A stretch of DNA of 64,000 bases from Phaeobacter piscinae (GCF_002407245.1 NZ_CP010681.1:1550001-1614000), one strand, 5' to 3'. Counted from the stretch's first letter, positions 1-11,031 are shown. Numbers and translations are program-made. The notes: generated from the sequence alone by a model not told the origin.

Positions 1-1
1 G

Positions 2-595
2 GACATGCGCGAGATTGCACTCGGTATACTGGAAGAAACGCTGGAGGAGGACGCGTTGGCCCACGCCGCGGAGTTTTACGCCAGCCCGCTGGGGGCGCGT
101 TTGGTGCAGGCGGAGAATGCCTCTCATATGATTGAGGATGATGAGACCAAGCAGCAGGCAGGGCTGCGCATCATCTCCGACTTGGTGGCCGAGGGCAGTG
201 AGCGCCCGCAGCTGTTCCAGCGCATGGGGCAGGCAATCGATGCCGATGGCACAGGTGTGAAGGCGGTGCAGGAAATCCAGTTTCGGTTCCTGATGGCGGC
301 GAGCGCCGCCGGTGTGATCGATCTACAGCTGGACGCGGACGGGTTGCGCGCCTTTATGAAGGATCAGCAGGCCTCAACCCAGATGGCGCTGCAGGCTGCG
401 AATATGGCCGCAAACGCCTATACCTATCAGGCCTTCAACAATGAGGAACTGGAAGCGTATATTGTGGCGTTGGAGCATCCGCTGATGCAGCGGGTATATG
501 AGCTGCTCAATGCGGTGACATTTGAAATTACGGCCAACCGTTTCGAAGTGCTGGCCTACCGGCTGAAAGACCTAGAACCTGCGCAGGATCTCTAA
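2..595 (+). CDS. DUF2059 domain-containing protein, 5' end outside window
   Basis: The reading frame is open to the left edge, so the ATG at position 5 is probably internal. About 196 C-terminal residues remain. They are helical and acidic, with the pattern of a DUF2059 protein (for example EFYASPLGARLV near the start). Full-length members are usually longer and exported, so the missing N-terminus probably carries a signal peptide. The function of the family is unknown. It ends 240 bp before rplU and is probably transcribed separately, because a promoter-like site lies in the gap. Confidence 0.65.
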   Translation, partial: DMREIALGILEETLEEDALAHAAEFYASPLGARLVQAENASHMIEDDETKQQAGLRIISDLVAEGSERPQLFQRMGQAIDADGTGVKAVQEIQFRFLMAASAAGVIDLQLDADGLRAFMKDQQASTQMALQAANMAANAYTYQAFNNEELEAYIVALEHPLMQRVYELLNAVTFEITANRFEVLAYRLKDLEPAQDL

Positions 596-655
596 AGCGA
601 AAACTGCGCTACGACCGGTCCCGTTTCGGCTGCGTTAGGCGACACCCGCCTAGGG

Positions 656-684
656 TTGACAGCTCCTCCGTTTCGCCGCATAAG
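656..684 (+). promoter_or_regulatory. Probable sigma-70-type promoter of rplU-rpmA
   Basis: A perfect -35 hexamer TTGACA (656-661) is separated by 17 nt from CATAAG (679-684, four of six matches to TATAAT). Transcription would start near 691, giving a leader of about 145 nt before rplU. Seen by eye only. Confidence 0.5.
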
Positions 685-691
685 CCCGCAT

Positions 692-716
692 CCCGGCCCG
701 GATTCTCTGTGCCGGG
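692..716 (+). promoter_or_regulatory. Leader hairpin upstream of rplU
   Basis: CCCGGC (692-697) pairs with GCCGGG (711-716) across a 13-nt loop and is followed by GTTTATTTGT. It would sit at the very 5' end of the predicted rplU transcript. It could be an attenuator or an L21-binding leader element, but the T-run is interrupted and no known leader motif was recognised. Confidence 0.3.
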
Positions 717-834
717 GTTTATTTGTCATACGCCCCCACGGGGCGCGCTGTTCGAGGTGGCCTTCGGGTCGAAACGCTGGACGCATCCGATGCGAAAGGG
801 ACCGTAGGACGCGGGTAGAAAAGGAAAGACGCAT

Positions 835-1425
835 ATGTTTGCGGTCCTCAAAACCGGCGGCAAGCAGTACAAAGTTCAGGCCGGCGATATGCTGCGCGTG
901 GAAAAATTGGCTGCTGATGCTGGCGAAACAATCCAGTTCAACGACGTCCTGATGCTCGGTGGTGATGCACCGGTTGTGGGTGCGCCCTTTGTTGACGGTG
1001 CTGCGGTTCAGGCCGAAGTCGTCGATCAGATCAAAGGCGAGAAGGTCATTCACTTTGTGAAGCGCCGTCGTAAGCACTCCTCCAAGCGCACCAAGGGTCA
1101 CCGTCAGAAGCTGACTCTGGTCAAGATCACCGAGATCCTGGCCTCCGGCGCTGACAAGTCCGGCGTGAAAGCTGCCAGCGGTCAGGGCGATGCGCCTGCT
1201 GCCAAAGCCGCTCCGGCTGCAAAAAAGGCTGCGCCTGCTGCCTCCGGTGACAACCTCACCGAGCTGACAGGTGTTGGTCCCGCCGCTGCCAAGAAGCTGG
1301 AAGAAGCCGGTCTGACCAGCTTTGCCCAGATCGCGGCCTTGTCGGATGCTGACATTGCTGCTATCGACGCGGTCAAAGTGAAGCCCGAATGGGTTGAGCA
1401 GGCCAAAGAATTGGCTAAAGGCTAA
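835..1425 (+). CDS. rplU: 50S ribosomal protein L21 with C-terminal helix-hairpin-helix extension
   Basis: Residues 1-103 are a standard L21 (start MFAVLKTGGKQYKVQAGDML, signature KRRRKHSSKRTKGHRQ near 76-91), a 23S rRNA-binding protein of the large subunit. The usual protein ends near residue 103. This one runs to 196 through an Ala/Lys/Pro-rich linker (about 115-141) and a helix-hairpin-helix-like domain (LTELTGVGPAAAKKLEEAG, then FAQIAALSDADIAAID). The start has AAAGGAAAG upstream. rpmA follows after 11 nt, the classic L21-L27 operon. The extension is in frame with no sign of frameshift. Its role is unknown; binding to nucleic acid is an inference from the fold. Confidence 0.97.
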   Translation: MFAVLKTGGKQYKVQAGDMLRVEKLAADAGETIQFNDVLMLGGDAPVVGAPFVDGAAVQAEVVDQIKGEKVIHFVKRRRKHSSKRTKGHRQKLTLVKITEILASGADKSGVKAASGQGDAPAAKAAPAAKKAAPAASGDNLTELTGVGPAAAKKLEEAGLTSFAQIAALSDADIAAIDAVKVKPEWVEQAKELAKG

Positions 1426-1436
1426 GGAGATAGACA

Positions 1437-1706
1437 ATGGCACATAAGAAAGCTGGTGGTTCCTCACGTAACGGCCGCGACTCAGCCGGTCGCCGCCTTG
1501 GCGTGAAACTCTATGGTGGCCAAGCGGCCATCTCTGGCAACATCATCGTACGTCAGCGCGGCACCAAGTTTTGGCCGGGCGAAGGCGTTGGCCTGGGCAA
1601 AGATCACACGATCTTTGCAACCACGGACGGTGCTGTGACCTTCCACAAAGGCCTCAAGGGCCGCACCTTTATTTCGGTTCTGCCAGTGGCGGAGGCCGCT
1701 GAATAA
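1437..1706 (+). CDS. rpmA: 50S ribosomal protein L27
   Basis: An 89-residue protein of normal L27 length, beginning [16 protein letters not shown] and containing the conserved GVKLYGGQ and IIVRQRGT segments. L27 reaches the peptidyl-transferase centre with its N-terminus. No extra N-terminal leader of the type cleaved in Firmicutes is present, so the mature end is made directly. It is the second gene of the rplU operon, preceded by AAGGAG, and is followed by a strong terminator. Confidence 0.98.
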   Translation: MAHKKAGGSSRNGRDSAGRRLGVKLYGGQAAISGNIIVRQRGTKFWPGEGVGLGKDHTIFATTDGAVTFHKGLKGRTFISVLPVAEAAE

Positions 1707-1735
1707 GCCGAACCTGAAAGGTAAGACACAATCAG

Positions 1736-1775
1736 GGGATCGGCGACATCGCCGGTCCCTTTTTTATTTTTGCCC
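1736..1775 (+). terminator. Rho-independent terminator after rpmA
   Basis: A 10-bp stem with one G-U pair (GGGATCGGCG 1736-1745 with CGCCGGTCCC 1750-1759), loop ACAT, followed by TTTTTTATTTTT. Confidence 0.85.
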
Positions 1776-1900
1776 CGGTGGCAGAACCTAACCAGTTCTC
1801 AACGGCTTTGCGTTAGGGCAGGGCGCAACAGTTTGTTAAGGCCCCGCGGTTTCATCCGGCAGCAAGATGAGTGTTGGTATTCTTCGAGAGGAGCAAGGGC

Positions 1901-2440
1901 ATGAGTTTGGATCATAAAAGAGCAGAACAGCCCGTGATCGATGCAGGACGTTTTGTTCTGCGCCCATTGCGCAAATCTGATGAGGGGCTGATTGCCCATT
2001 ATGTCAGCGATGAACGCGTTGCCCGCATGACGACCGCTATTCCACACCCGCTGCCGCCGGGCGCGATTGAGGCTTTTGTTGCCCGCGCCCTGGATGAGGA
2101 CCGCGATGAAGATGTCTGGGCCATCGATGGCACCGCAGACGGTGGCGAGGAGCTGAAGGGCGTTATCAGCCTCAAGCGGCTTGACCGCGACCAGAGCGAA
2201 GTCGGCTATTGGATTGCCCCGGTGTTTTGGAACAATGGCCTTGCCTCAGACGCGTTGCGCGCTTTGGTCGAGACCAATCCGCAAGGGTGCAACGCGCTCT
2301 TTGCCAGTGCGTTTCAGGACAATCCGGCCTCCGCACGTGTGCTGACCCATTGCGGGTTTGAGTATCTTGGCGATGCCGAGACCTTCTCCGTGGCGCGCGA
2401 TGCAACCGTGCCAACCTGGACCTACAGCCGAAAACTGTGA
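1901..2440 (+). CDS. GNAT-family N-acetyltransferase (RimJ/RimL type)
   Basis: A 179-residue acetyltransferase. It shows RFVLRPLRKSDEGLIAHYVSD at the start (LRPL-x-SD typical of RimJ/RimL relatives), a GVISL strand, GYWIAPVFWNNGLASDALRAL (acetyl-CoA-binding region) and NPASARVLTHCGFEYLG (the usual motif 'N-x-x-S-x-x-x-x-x-x-x-G-F'). The ATG at 1901 was chosen over the GTG at 1871 because GAGAGGAGCAAGGGC lies just upstream. The substrate is unknown: a protein N-terminus or a small amine are both possible. It lies alone between rpmA and obgE. Confidence 0.85.
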   Translation: MSLDHKRAEQPVIDAGRFVLRPLRKSDEGLIAHYVSDERVARMTTAIPHPLPPGAIEAFVARALDEDRDEDVWAIDGTADGGEELKGVISLKRLDRDQSEVGYWIAPVFWNNGLASDALRALVETNPQGCNALFASAFQDNPASARVLTHCGFEYLGDAETFSVARDATVPTWTYSRKL

Positions 2441-2466
2441 TTGGCGCGCCGCGCGGTTTGCGTTAA

Positions 2467-4679
<2,213 letters not shown>

Positions 4680-4753
4680 CCGTGATCCATGTTAGGGCTG
4701 ACCCCGCCTGACCGCGAGATGTGTCAAAGAGGGTCTACAAAGGGTTTCAACCA

Positions 4754-6019
4754 ATGAATGAGACGCAAGATATTGCTGCGCTGATGGCCGATATTGGCAA
4801 ACGCGCAAAGCAGGCTGCCGCAAAGCTGGCGACAGCCACTGCTGAACGCAAAACGGCGGCGCTGAATGCGGCCGCGGATGCAGTTTGGGACACTCGTTCG
4901 GAGATCCTGTCGGCCAATGCCAAGGATCTTGATTTCGGTCGCAGTAAAGGGCTATCGCCCGCCATGATGGACCGGCTGTCGCTGGATGAGGACCGGATTT
5001 CGGGGATCGTCGCTGGGCTGCGCGCGGTTGCCGCACAACCCGACCCCGTGGGGGAGGTGTTGGCGGAGTGGTCACAGCCCTCTGGGTTGGACATTCAGCG
5101 GGTGCGCACTCCACTTGGGGTGATCGGCGTGATCTACGAAAGCCGCCCGAATGTGACAGCGGATGCCGGGGCGCTGTGCCTCAAATCCGGCAATGCGGTG
5201 ATCCTGCGGGGCGGGTCGGAGAGTTTTCATTCCAGTCAGGCCATTCATGGCTGTTTGGCTGCGGGTCTGCGTGCCGCCAACCTGCCTGAGGACGCTGTTC
5301 AGCTGGTGCCGACGCGCGATCGCGCGGCTGTGCAGGAGCTGCTCACCATGACCGATACGGTTGATGTGATTGTTCCGCGTGGCGGTAAGGGGTTGGTGGG
5401 GCTAGTCCAGCGCGAGGCGCGGGTGCCGGTCTTTGCACATTTGGAGGGCATCGTGCACATCTACCTCGATAAAGATGCAGATCCGCAAAAGGCGCTGGAG
5501 ATCGTTCTGAACGCAAAAACCCGCAGGACGGGCATCTGTGGCGCGGCAGAATGTCTGCTAATCCACCGTGATATTGCCGAGACAATCGGCCGGGATGTGC
5601 TGACGGCGCTGGCGACAGCAGGGGTGGAAATCCGGGCTGAGGCTGGCTTGCCGGGGCCGGATGGCATGACAGCCGCCACAAGCGCGGATTGGGGCTGCGA
5701 ATATCTGGATGCGATTATCGCGGCCAAGCAGGTCGAGGATATCGACACCGCGATTGCCCATATCCGTGCCCATCATTCGCAGCACACCGATTGCATCATC
5801 ACCGAAAACGATGGTGCTGTGGCGCAGTTCTTCGCTGAGCTGGATAGCGCGATCCTGATGCACAATGCTTCAACCCAGTTTGCCGATGGTGGTGAATTTG
5901 GCATGGGAGCGGAGATCGGCATTGCGACGGGCAAGATGCACGCACGTGGGCCTGTCGGGGCGGCGCAGTTGACCAGCTTCAAATATCTGGTGCGTGGCCA
6001 TGGTGCCGTCCGCAACTAA
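4754..6019 (+). CDS. proA: Glutamate-5-semialdehyde dehydrogenase (gamma-glutamyl phosphate reductase)
   Basis: A 421-residue NADPH-dependent enzyme that reduces gamma-glutamyl phosphate to glutamate semialdehyde, the second step of proline synthesis. Recognisable segments are [42 protein letters not shown], the catalytic-cysteine region [13 protein letters not shown] and the closing [21 protein letters not shown]. The ATG at 4754 ([11 protein letters not shown]) gives the usual length. A GTG at 4721 would add 11 residues but has no better ribosome-binding site. The product is cytoplasmic and acts with ProB. Confidence 0.97.
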   Translation: MNETQDIAALMADIGKRAKQAAAKLATATAERKTAALNAAADAVWDTRSEILSANAKDLDFGRSKGLSPAMMDRLSLDEDRISGIVAGLRAVAAQPDPVGEVLAEWSQPSGLDIQRVRTPLGVIGVIYESRPNVTADAGALCLKSGNAVILRGGSESFHSSQAIHGCLAAGLRAANLPEDAVQLVPTRDRAAVQELLTMTDTVDVIVPRGGKGLVGLVQREARVPVFAHLEGIVHIYLDKDADPQKALEIVLNAKTRRTGICGAAECLLIHRDIAETIGRDVLTALATAGVEIRAEAGLPGPDGMTAATSADWGCEYLDAIIAAKQVEDIDTAIAHIRAHHSQHTDCIITENDGAVAQFFAELDSAILMHNASTQFADGGEFGMGAEIGIATGKMHARGPVGAAQLTSFKYLVRGHGAVRN

Positions 6020-6039
6020 TTCCGGACCAGACTGACATT

Positions 6040-6073
6040 AAAAAAGCGCTGCAAGTGATTGCAGCGCTTTCAT
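6040..6073. terminator. Bidirectional terminator between proA and chpT
   Basis: A perfect 12-bp stem (AAAGCGCTGCAA 6043-6054 with TTGCAGCGCTTT 6059-6070) with loop GTGA. On the - strand it is followed by a run of six T, so it is strongest as the chpT terminator. On the + strand the tail TTTCATTATA is weaker. Confidence 0.85.
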
Positions 6074-6125
6074 TATATCCAAGATTCAATCCAGCCTAGA
6101 TATGGCCAGACTAGAAATGGCCAGC

Positions 6126-6722
6126 TTAGAAATGGACCGTGACGCGTTCCAGCGTCTGTTCCACACGGACGGTGCGGCCCAGATCTTTTGCCGCCTCGGG
6201 CAGCATCGCGAACTGAACCAGCGCGGGTGTGACGGTTGCCGAGGAGGTGCCGCCGCTGACGCGCGCCCAGAGATCATCATCAATATTCAGCTTGCTGCCC
6301 TCACCGATGACGGTCCATTTCCCGTCGGCACAGAGGATCTTGACGGTGCCGCCATAGGGCAGGCCGGTTTCCAGGCACAGCGCCGCGAGGAAGGCAAGCC
6401 GTACCTCCGTCCGGCTGGAGGCCTCCTGCGGGGCCCATTGATATTTCAACCGGCCCCCTTTGCCGATATCTTCGAGAACGGAGACCACTTCGGCCCGGCT
6501 AATCTGCTGATCGCTGGCCGCGCCAAAAGCAATCCGAAAGAACCGGATACGGGCATTGGCATTGGCCACGCTGTCGGAGATCAACTCCAGCTCGGGACCG
6601 GACATATCTCCAGACATTCCAAGCAGTTCCAGCCCGTTGTTGATCGCGCCGATCGGGCTGATCAGGTCGTGGCAAATGCGCGACCCTATCAAAGCCGCGA
6701 GATTAGCGTTATCTACTGACAT
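6126..6722 (-). CDS. chpT: Histidine phosphotransferase ChpT
   Basis: A 198-residue protein of the HPTransfase family. ChpT passes phosphate from the hybrid kinase CckA to CtrA, which in Rhodobacterales controls motility, gene-transfer-agent and related genes. The phosphorylated histidine is H18 in SRICHDLISPIGAINNG, followed by a degenerate histidine-kinase-like ATPase domain without clear N or G boxes. The ATG at 6722 has GGAGGAAAGAT directly upstream, so an upstream extension reaching 6821 is rejected. It diverges from the DUF3553 gene across 28 bp. Confidence 0.88.
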   Translation of the reverse strand: MSVDNANLAALIGSRICHDLISPIGAINNGLELLGMSGDMSGPELELISDSVANANARIRFFRIAFGAASDQQISRAEVVSVLEDIGKGGRLKYQWAPQEASSRTEVRLAFLAALCLETGLPYGGTVKILCADGKWTVIGEGSKLNIDDDLWARVSGGTSSATVTPALVQFAMLPEAAKDLGRTVRVEQTLERVTVHF

Positions 6723-6750
6723 ATCTTTCCTCCGAAGTGGGCCCTCACAC

Positions 6751-6936
6751 ATGAACGACCTGAACGCTATACTTGCCCCTGGCATGTTCGTGACCCATCC
6801 CGACCACCCCGAGTGGGGCACCGGGCAGGTTCAGTCCAACGCTGCCGGCAAGATCACCGTGAATTTCCCCGATCAGGGTAAGGTGGTGTTCAACGGCGCT
6901 CAGGTGGCCCTTATTCCAGTCTTTGATCCGTCATAA
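6751..6936 (+). CDS. DUF3553 domain-containing small protein
   Basis: A 61-residue protein (start MNDLNAILAPGMFVTHP) with the DUF3553 pattern: PGMFVTHPDHPEWGTGQVQS, then KITVNFPDQGKVVF. The composition suggests a small beta-barrel like the tudor or CarD-type modules found at the ends of UvrD and similar nucleic-acid enzymes. That structural link is family knowledge, and the cellular role is unknown. It diverges from chpT within 28 bp, so the two probably share a promoter region. No membrane segment is present. Confidence 0.8.
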   Translation: MNDLNAILAPGMFVTHPDHPEWGTGQVQSNAAGKITVNFPDQGKVVFNGAQVALIPVFDPS

Positions 6937-7026
6937 GCGTTGATGAACGGTTAACGCCTGTTCACCAATTTGAACGAAACTTGCACATGCCGTGCCTTAT
7001 AGGCTAGCTGCACGCAAGGCAAACCA

Positions 7027-7803
7027 TTGTTGAGCAAGGTCATGGGCGGCAGTTCTCCTGCGTTTCAGGTCAAACTGGCACAGACATCAGCGGATTTACG
7101 CGCGGCGCAGGCGCTTCGGTACGACGTCTTTGTCAGCGAACTGGGCGGTGGTGGGGCTATGGTGGACCATGATGCCGGTTTGGAGCGGGATCATTTCGAT
7201 GCGTTTTGTGACCACCTGCTGCTCTGGGATCTGGAGCGCAATGCGGTGGTGGGTGTCTATCGTCTGCTGCGGAGCGATCAGGCCCTGCGCGCGGGGCAAT
7301 TCTATTCCGAGGGCGAATATGATCTCTCCAAACTGACAGCATCGGGTCGTAAGCTGTTGGAACTGGGGCGATCCTGCCTGCATCCGGATTACCGCGGTGG
7401 CACCGCCATGTTCCATCTGTGGTCCGCTTTGGCAGACTATGTGGCGGAACATGAGGTTGAAATCCTGTTTGGCGTTGCCAGCTTTCACGGGACCGATACC
7501 GCGCCGCTGGCCAATGCGCTGTCGATGCTCTACCACAATCATCTGGCACCTGAGGCGCTGCGCCCCGTCGCGCGGGAGTATCAATCGATGGATTTGATCG
7601 CAGTAGATGATTTGGACCGCCGACAGGCGATGCTGGAGACCCCAGCCCTGATCAAAGCCTATCTGCGCCTGGGGGGCTGCGTCGGAGATGGTGCGTTTGT
7701 TGATCATGCGTTCAACACAACGGATGTCTGCCTCGTGCTTGACACCGCGCGGATGAATGCGCGGCAAAAACGGATCTACGGCGCAGGGCGGAGCACCACA
7801 TGA
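7027..7803 (+). CDS. olsB: L-ornithine N-alpha-acyltransferase (ornithine lipid synthesis)
   Basis: A 258-residue GNAT-like acyltransferase of the OlsB family, which moves a 3-hydroxyacyl group from ACP to ornithine to give lyso-ornithine lipid. Diagnostic segments are AAQALRYDVFVSELGG, ELGRSCLHPDYRGG (the conserved E-x-x-R-x-x-V/L-x-x-x-x-R stretch) and LFGVASFHGTD. The TTG at 7027 has AAGG seven bases upstream. The ATG at 7042 is the alternative, but its AAGG is too close. It overlaps olsA by 4 nt. Confidence 0.92.
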   Translation: MLSKVMGGSSPAFQVKLAQTSADLRAAQALRYDVFVSELGGGGAMVDHDAGLERDHFDAFCDHLLLWDLERNAVVGVYRLLRSDQALRAGQFYSEGEYDLSKLTASGRKLLELGRSCLHPDYRGGTAMFHLWSALADYVAEHEVEILFGVASFHGTDTAPLANALSMLYHNHLAPEALRPVAREYQSMDLIAVDDLDRRQAMLETPALIKAYLRLGGCVGDGAFVDHAFNTTDVCLVLDTARMNARQKRIYGAGRSTT

Positions 7804-8663
7804 GCACTTGGGAGGGCGGTGACGCCGCAGCTCCGATAGAGATCAGCGCCACGGGCTGGATGCGGGTTGCCCTTCGCGGATTACTGCTGGGAGTGTTGGT
7901 TTTTGGCGGGTTGCTGATCCTGCTGTTGGCTCGTCTGGTTGAACGTCCGCTCTGCGGCTTGAATCGGCCGGTCACCCCCTTCATCACGCAATGGGTTTGC
8001 CGCAATGCATTCCGCGTCCTTGGTATGAGGTTTCGCACCAAGGGTGCCTTGATGACAAACCGCGGTGCGGTGGTGGCGAACCACACCTCGTGGCTGGATA
8101 TTTTTGCCCTTAATGCGCGCAAACGGATCTATTTCGTCTCCAAGGCAGAGGTCGCTGGCTGGCCTGGTATCGGCTGGCTGGCGCGCGCAACCGGCACCGT
8201 TTTTATCAAGCGGGATGCAAGGGAGGCGCAAAAACAGACGGCCTTGTTTCAAAAACGTCTGCTTCTGGGGCATAAGCTGTTGTTCTTCCCGGAGGGGACA
8301 TCGACGGACGGTTTGCGGGTCTTGCCGTTCAAAACCACGCTTTTTGCGGCGTTTTTCCACCCAGAACTGCGCGATCATATTTCGATCCAACCGGTGTCCG
8401 TCGTGTTTCTTCCGCCCGAAGGTGAAGAGCCACGTTTCTACGGTTGGTGGGGAGATATGGACTTTGGCCCGCATCTGTTGAAAACCCTTGCGGCGCGGCG
8501 TCAGGGCGAGGTTGTACTGCACTATCATGATCCGCTTCGGGTGTCCGACTATTCCGATCGCAAAGCATTGGCCGCCGCCTGCGAGGCGCGGGTCAGGGCG
8601 GGACATACTATGCTGCGGTCAGGTGGCGTGCTCGCAAACGGACAGGATGTCTCTGCGACCTAA
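7800..8663 (+). CDS. olsA: Lyso-ornithine lipid O-acyltransferase (PlsC family)
   Basis: A 287-residue PlsC-type acyltransferase with one N-terminal membrane segment (about residues 20-45). The catalytic block is NHTSWLDIF (H-x4-D), followed by GTVFIKRD and [10 protein letters not shown]. Because it overlaps olsB (ATGA), it most likely adds the second acyl chain to lyso-ornithine lipid at the inner membrane. The family also contains lysophosphatidate acyltransferases, and some OlsA proteins do both reactions. The rpsB operon begins 185 bp downstream with its own leader. Confidence 0.9.
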   Translation: MSTWEGGDAAAPIEISATGWMRVALRGLLLGVLVFGGLLILLLARLVERPLCGLNRPVTPFITQWVCRNAFRVLGMRFRTKGALMTNRGAVVANHTSWLDIFALNARKRIYFVSKAEVAGWPGIGWLARATGTVFIKRDAREAQKQTALFQKRLLLGHKLLFFPEGTSTDGLRVLPFKTTLFAAFFHPELRDHISIQPVSVVFLPPEGEEPRFYGWWGDMDFGPHLLKTLAARRQGEVVLHYHDPLRVSDYSDRKALAAACEARVRAGHTMLRSGGVLANGQDVSAT

Positions 8664-8696
8664 GCGGCGCAGGGGAGAGCGGTCAGACTTTTGCTC

Positions 8697-8725
8697 TTGC
8701 GCATTCCACAGGGCTGGCATATACG
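8697..8725 (+). promoter_or_regulatory. Candidate promoter of rpsB-tsf
   Basis: TTGCGC (8697-8702), a 17-nt spacer and TATACG (8720-8725). The same TATACG -10 occurs before the tRNA gene in this window. It would give an rpsB leader of about 115 nt containing GC-rich hairpins (for example around 8759-8775). The -35 match is weak. Confidence 0.4.
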
Positions 8726-8848
8726 CGCGCCATTCAATCCGCAGGTGGGGATTGGCCTGACCGGGGGAGACATCCCCGGCAGACCGCCGGTTGGAGCATC
8801 CGCTCTGAGACCCCCGCCGAGGCACGAAACCGGAAAAGGAAAATATAC

Positions 8849-9622
8849 ATGGCTCTTCCCGAGTTCTCCATGCGTCAGCTGCTTGAGGCAGGCGTACACT
8901 TTGGTCACCAAACCCAGCGCTGGAACCCGCGTATGTCGCCGTTCATCTACGGCTCGCGCAATGGCATCCACATTCTGGACCTGACCCAGACCGTTCCCAT
9001 GCTCGACGCAGCTCTGAATGCTGTGCGTGACACCGTCGCAAAAGGCGGCCGCGTGCTGTTCGTCGGCACCAAGCGTCAGGCGGCTCAGCCGATCGCAGAT
9101 GCTGCTGAGAAATCCGCTCAGTACTTCATGAACCACCGCTGGCTCGGCGGCACGCTGACCAACTGGAAAACCGTTTCCCAGTCGATCAACCGTCTGAAGG
9201 AAATCGACGAGAAAATGGCGTCCGGCGCCGAAGGCCTGACCAAGAAAGAGCGTCTGGGCATGGAGCGTGACCAGCTGAAACTGGAAGCGTCCCTCGGCGG
9301 TATCCGCGAGATGGGCGGCGTTCCTGATCTGCTGTTCGTCATCGACGTGAAAAAAGAAGCTCTGGCCATCGCCGAAGCCAACAAACTGGGCATCCCGGTT
9401 GTGGCCATCGTCGACACCAACTGCTCGCCCGATGGCGTCGATTACATCATCCCCGGCAACGACGACGCAGCCCGCGCAATTGCGCTCTACTGCGATCTGG
9501 TTGCGCGCGCAGCTCTGGACGGCATGTCCGCTCAGCTGGGTGCGGCAGGCGTTGATCTTGGCGCACTGGAAGACGCACCGGTTGAAGAAGCCGTTGCCGA
9601 AGAAGCTGCTGCCGAAGCCTGA
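8849..9622 (+). CDS. rpsB: 30S ribosomal protein S2
   Basis: A 257-residue S2 of normal length. It contains [46 protein letters not shown] and [14 protein letters not shown], then [20 protein letters not shown] and [18 protein letters not shown]. The tail is acidic and Ala/Glu-rich. S2 binds the 30S subunit late and is known in some bacteria to repress its own mRNA through the leader; the 185-bp gap upstream could serve this. tsf follows in the conserved rpsB-tsf order. Confidence 0.98.
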   Translation: MALPEFSMRQLLEAGVHFGHQTQRWNPRMSPFIYGSRNGIHILDLTQTVPMLDAALNAVRDTVAKGGRVLFVGTKRQAAQPIADAAEKSAQYFMNHRWLGGTLTNWKTVSQSINRLKEIDEKMASGAEGLTKKERLGMERDQLKLEASLGGIREMGGVPDLLFVIDVKKEALAIAEANKLGIPVVAIVDTNCSPDGVDYIIPGNDDAARAIALYCDLVARAALDGMSAQLGAAGVDLGALEDAPVEEAVAEEAAAEA

Positions 9623-9648
9623 TCCGTCCCGTCACGGAACTGACATGA

Positions 9649-9670
9649 GGGGCAGGGTATCACCTGCCCC
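9649..9670 (+). promoter_or_regulatory. Intercistronic hairpin between rpsB and tsf
   Basis: GGGGCAGG (9649-9656) pairs with CCTGCCCC (9663-9670), loop GTATCA. A T-run follows only after AAATCCG, so it may be a partial attenuator or an mRNA-stability element rather than a full terminator. An rpsB-tsf intercistronic attenuator is known in E. coli. Confidence 0.55.
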
Positions 9671-9701
9671 AAATCCGTTTTTGAATTGAGGAGAGCCTAA
9701 G

Positions 9702-10577
9702 ATGGCAATTACTGCATCCATGGTTAAGGAACTGCGCGACAGCACCGGCGCAGGCATGATGGACGCCAAGAAGGCGTTGACCGAAACCAATGGCGACATG
9801 GAAGCCGCCGTTGACTGGCTGCGCACCAAGGGTCTGGCCAAAGCGGCCAAGAAATCCGGCCGTACCGCTGCCGAAGGCCTGGTCGCCGTGGTCGTTGAAG
9901 GCAACAAAGGTGTTGCTGTCGAAGTGAACTCGGAAACCGACTTTGTTGGCAAAAACGCTGAATTCCAGGAAATGGTCTCCGGCATCGCCAAGACAGCTCT
10001 GAACGTTGCTGACGTTGACGCGCTGCTGGCGGCTGACATGGGCGGCAAGACCGTTGCTGACACGCTGACCGACAAAATCGCCACCATTGGCGAGAACATG
10101 AACGTCCGCCGGATGGCGTCGCTCGAAGGTGACACCGTTGTGTCCTACGTGCACAACGCTGCGACTGCTGGCATGGGCAAGATCGGTGTTCTGGTTGCCA
10201 TGAACGGTGGTGACGAAGCAATTGGCAAACAGGTAGCGATGCACATCGCCGCTGTGAACCCTGCCGCGCTGAGCGAAGCTGAGCTGGACGCCTCGGTTGT
10301 TGAGAAAGAAAAGCAGGTCCAGATGGACATCGCCCGCGAATCCGGCAAGCCGGAGCAGGTGATCGAGAAGATGATCGTCGGCCGGATGAAGAAATTCGTC
10401 GCCGAAGCAACCCTGCTGAACCAGCAGTTTGTTGTGAACCCTGACCTGACCGTTGAAGAAGCGGCCAAGGAAGCAGGCGCGACCATCACTGGTTTTGTTC
10501 GTCTGGAAGTGGGCGAAGGCATCGAAGTCGAAAAAGAAGACTTCGCTGCTGAGGTTGCCAAGGCCGCACAGGGCTAA
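9702..10577 (+). CDS. tsf: Translation elongation factor Ts
   Basis: A 291-residue EF-Ts, the GDP/GTP exchange factor of EF-Tu. Residues 1-55 form the N-terminal module ([19 protein letters not shown]). The first core signature is [11 protein letters not shown], and the C-terminal core has [14 protein letters not shown] and [14 protein letters not shown]. The length matches other alphaproteobacterial proteins. The start ATG follows GAGGAGAGCCTAAG. The gene is second in the rpsB operon and ends 35 bp before a strong terminator. Confidence 0.98.
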   Translation: MAITASMVKELRDSTGAGMMDAKKALTETNGDMEAAVDWLRTKGLAKAAKKSGRTAAEGLVAVVVEGNKGVAVEVNSETDFVGKNAEFQEMVSGIAKTALNVADVDALLAADMGGKTVADTLTDKIATIGENMNVRRMASLEGDTVVSYVHNAATAGMGKIGVLVAMNGGDEAIGKQVAMHIAAVNPAALSEAELDASVVEKEKQVQMDIARESGKPEQVIEKMIVGRMKKFVAEATLLNQQFVVNPDLTVEEAAKEAGATITGFVRLEVGEGIEVEKEDFAAEVAKAAQG

Positions 10578-10612
10578 TCCTGTCCGAGCTTTGCTCTTGT
10601 GAATAATGGAAG

Positions 10613-10649
10613 GGCCAATGAAGCTGTTGCTTCATTGGCCTTTTCTTTT
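10613..10649 (+). terminator. Rho-independent terminator of rpsB-tsf
   Basis: A perfect 12-bp stem (GGCCAATGAAGC 10613-10624 with GCTTCATTGGCC 10629-10640), loop TGTT, followed by TTTTCTTTT. Confidence 0.92.
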
Positions 10650-11031
10650 GGCGAAGCGCAGCTGCTTCGTTGGTTTGGGGCAACCTGAAAAGACTGCGCA
10701 GGCCAATAAATCAACCTGTACCGTTCTGATAGATATCTTGGATATAAAAGAGTTGAGGGGCGCTGCTGGTGTTGCAGAGCCCCTCTGAATATCCCGGCGC
10801 TGGCGCGGAACAATACACGCAGCGACCGGACAGGTTAGAGAGCCTTGAAATCCCAAGGGTCATGCCCTGCGCCGTCCCAGGCCAAAGCCCCACTCACGGA
10901 ACGTTGTGAGCTTGCCGACAATTTACACATTCTGGAAGTAATGAATTCCATACCCAATTATGAATAATTATTTAATGCATTGTCGAGATCGTCATAAAAC
11001 CAGTATTTGAAATATATCTTATGTGATTGCT
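10650..11031. other. Gene-free interval between tsf and the luxR gene
   Basis: This 380-bp convergent gap has no convincing coding frame. It holds a hairpin (GAGGGGC 10755-10761 with GCCCCTC 10779-10785) without a clear T-run on the + strand. Next to the luxR stop codon lies an AT-rich stretch (about 10925-11030) that stands out from the GC-rich surroundings. Confidence 0.5.

Noticed and set aside
6937..7026. Possible PHO box before olsB, since ornithine lipids often rise under phosphate limitation
   Set aside because: CTGTTCA and TTTGAAC occur, but the 11-bp repeat pattern of a PHO box is absent.
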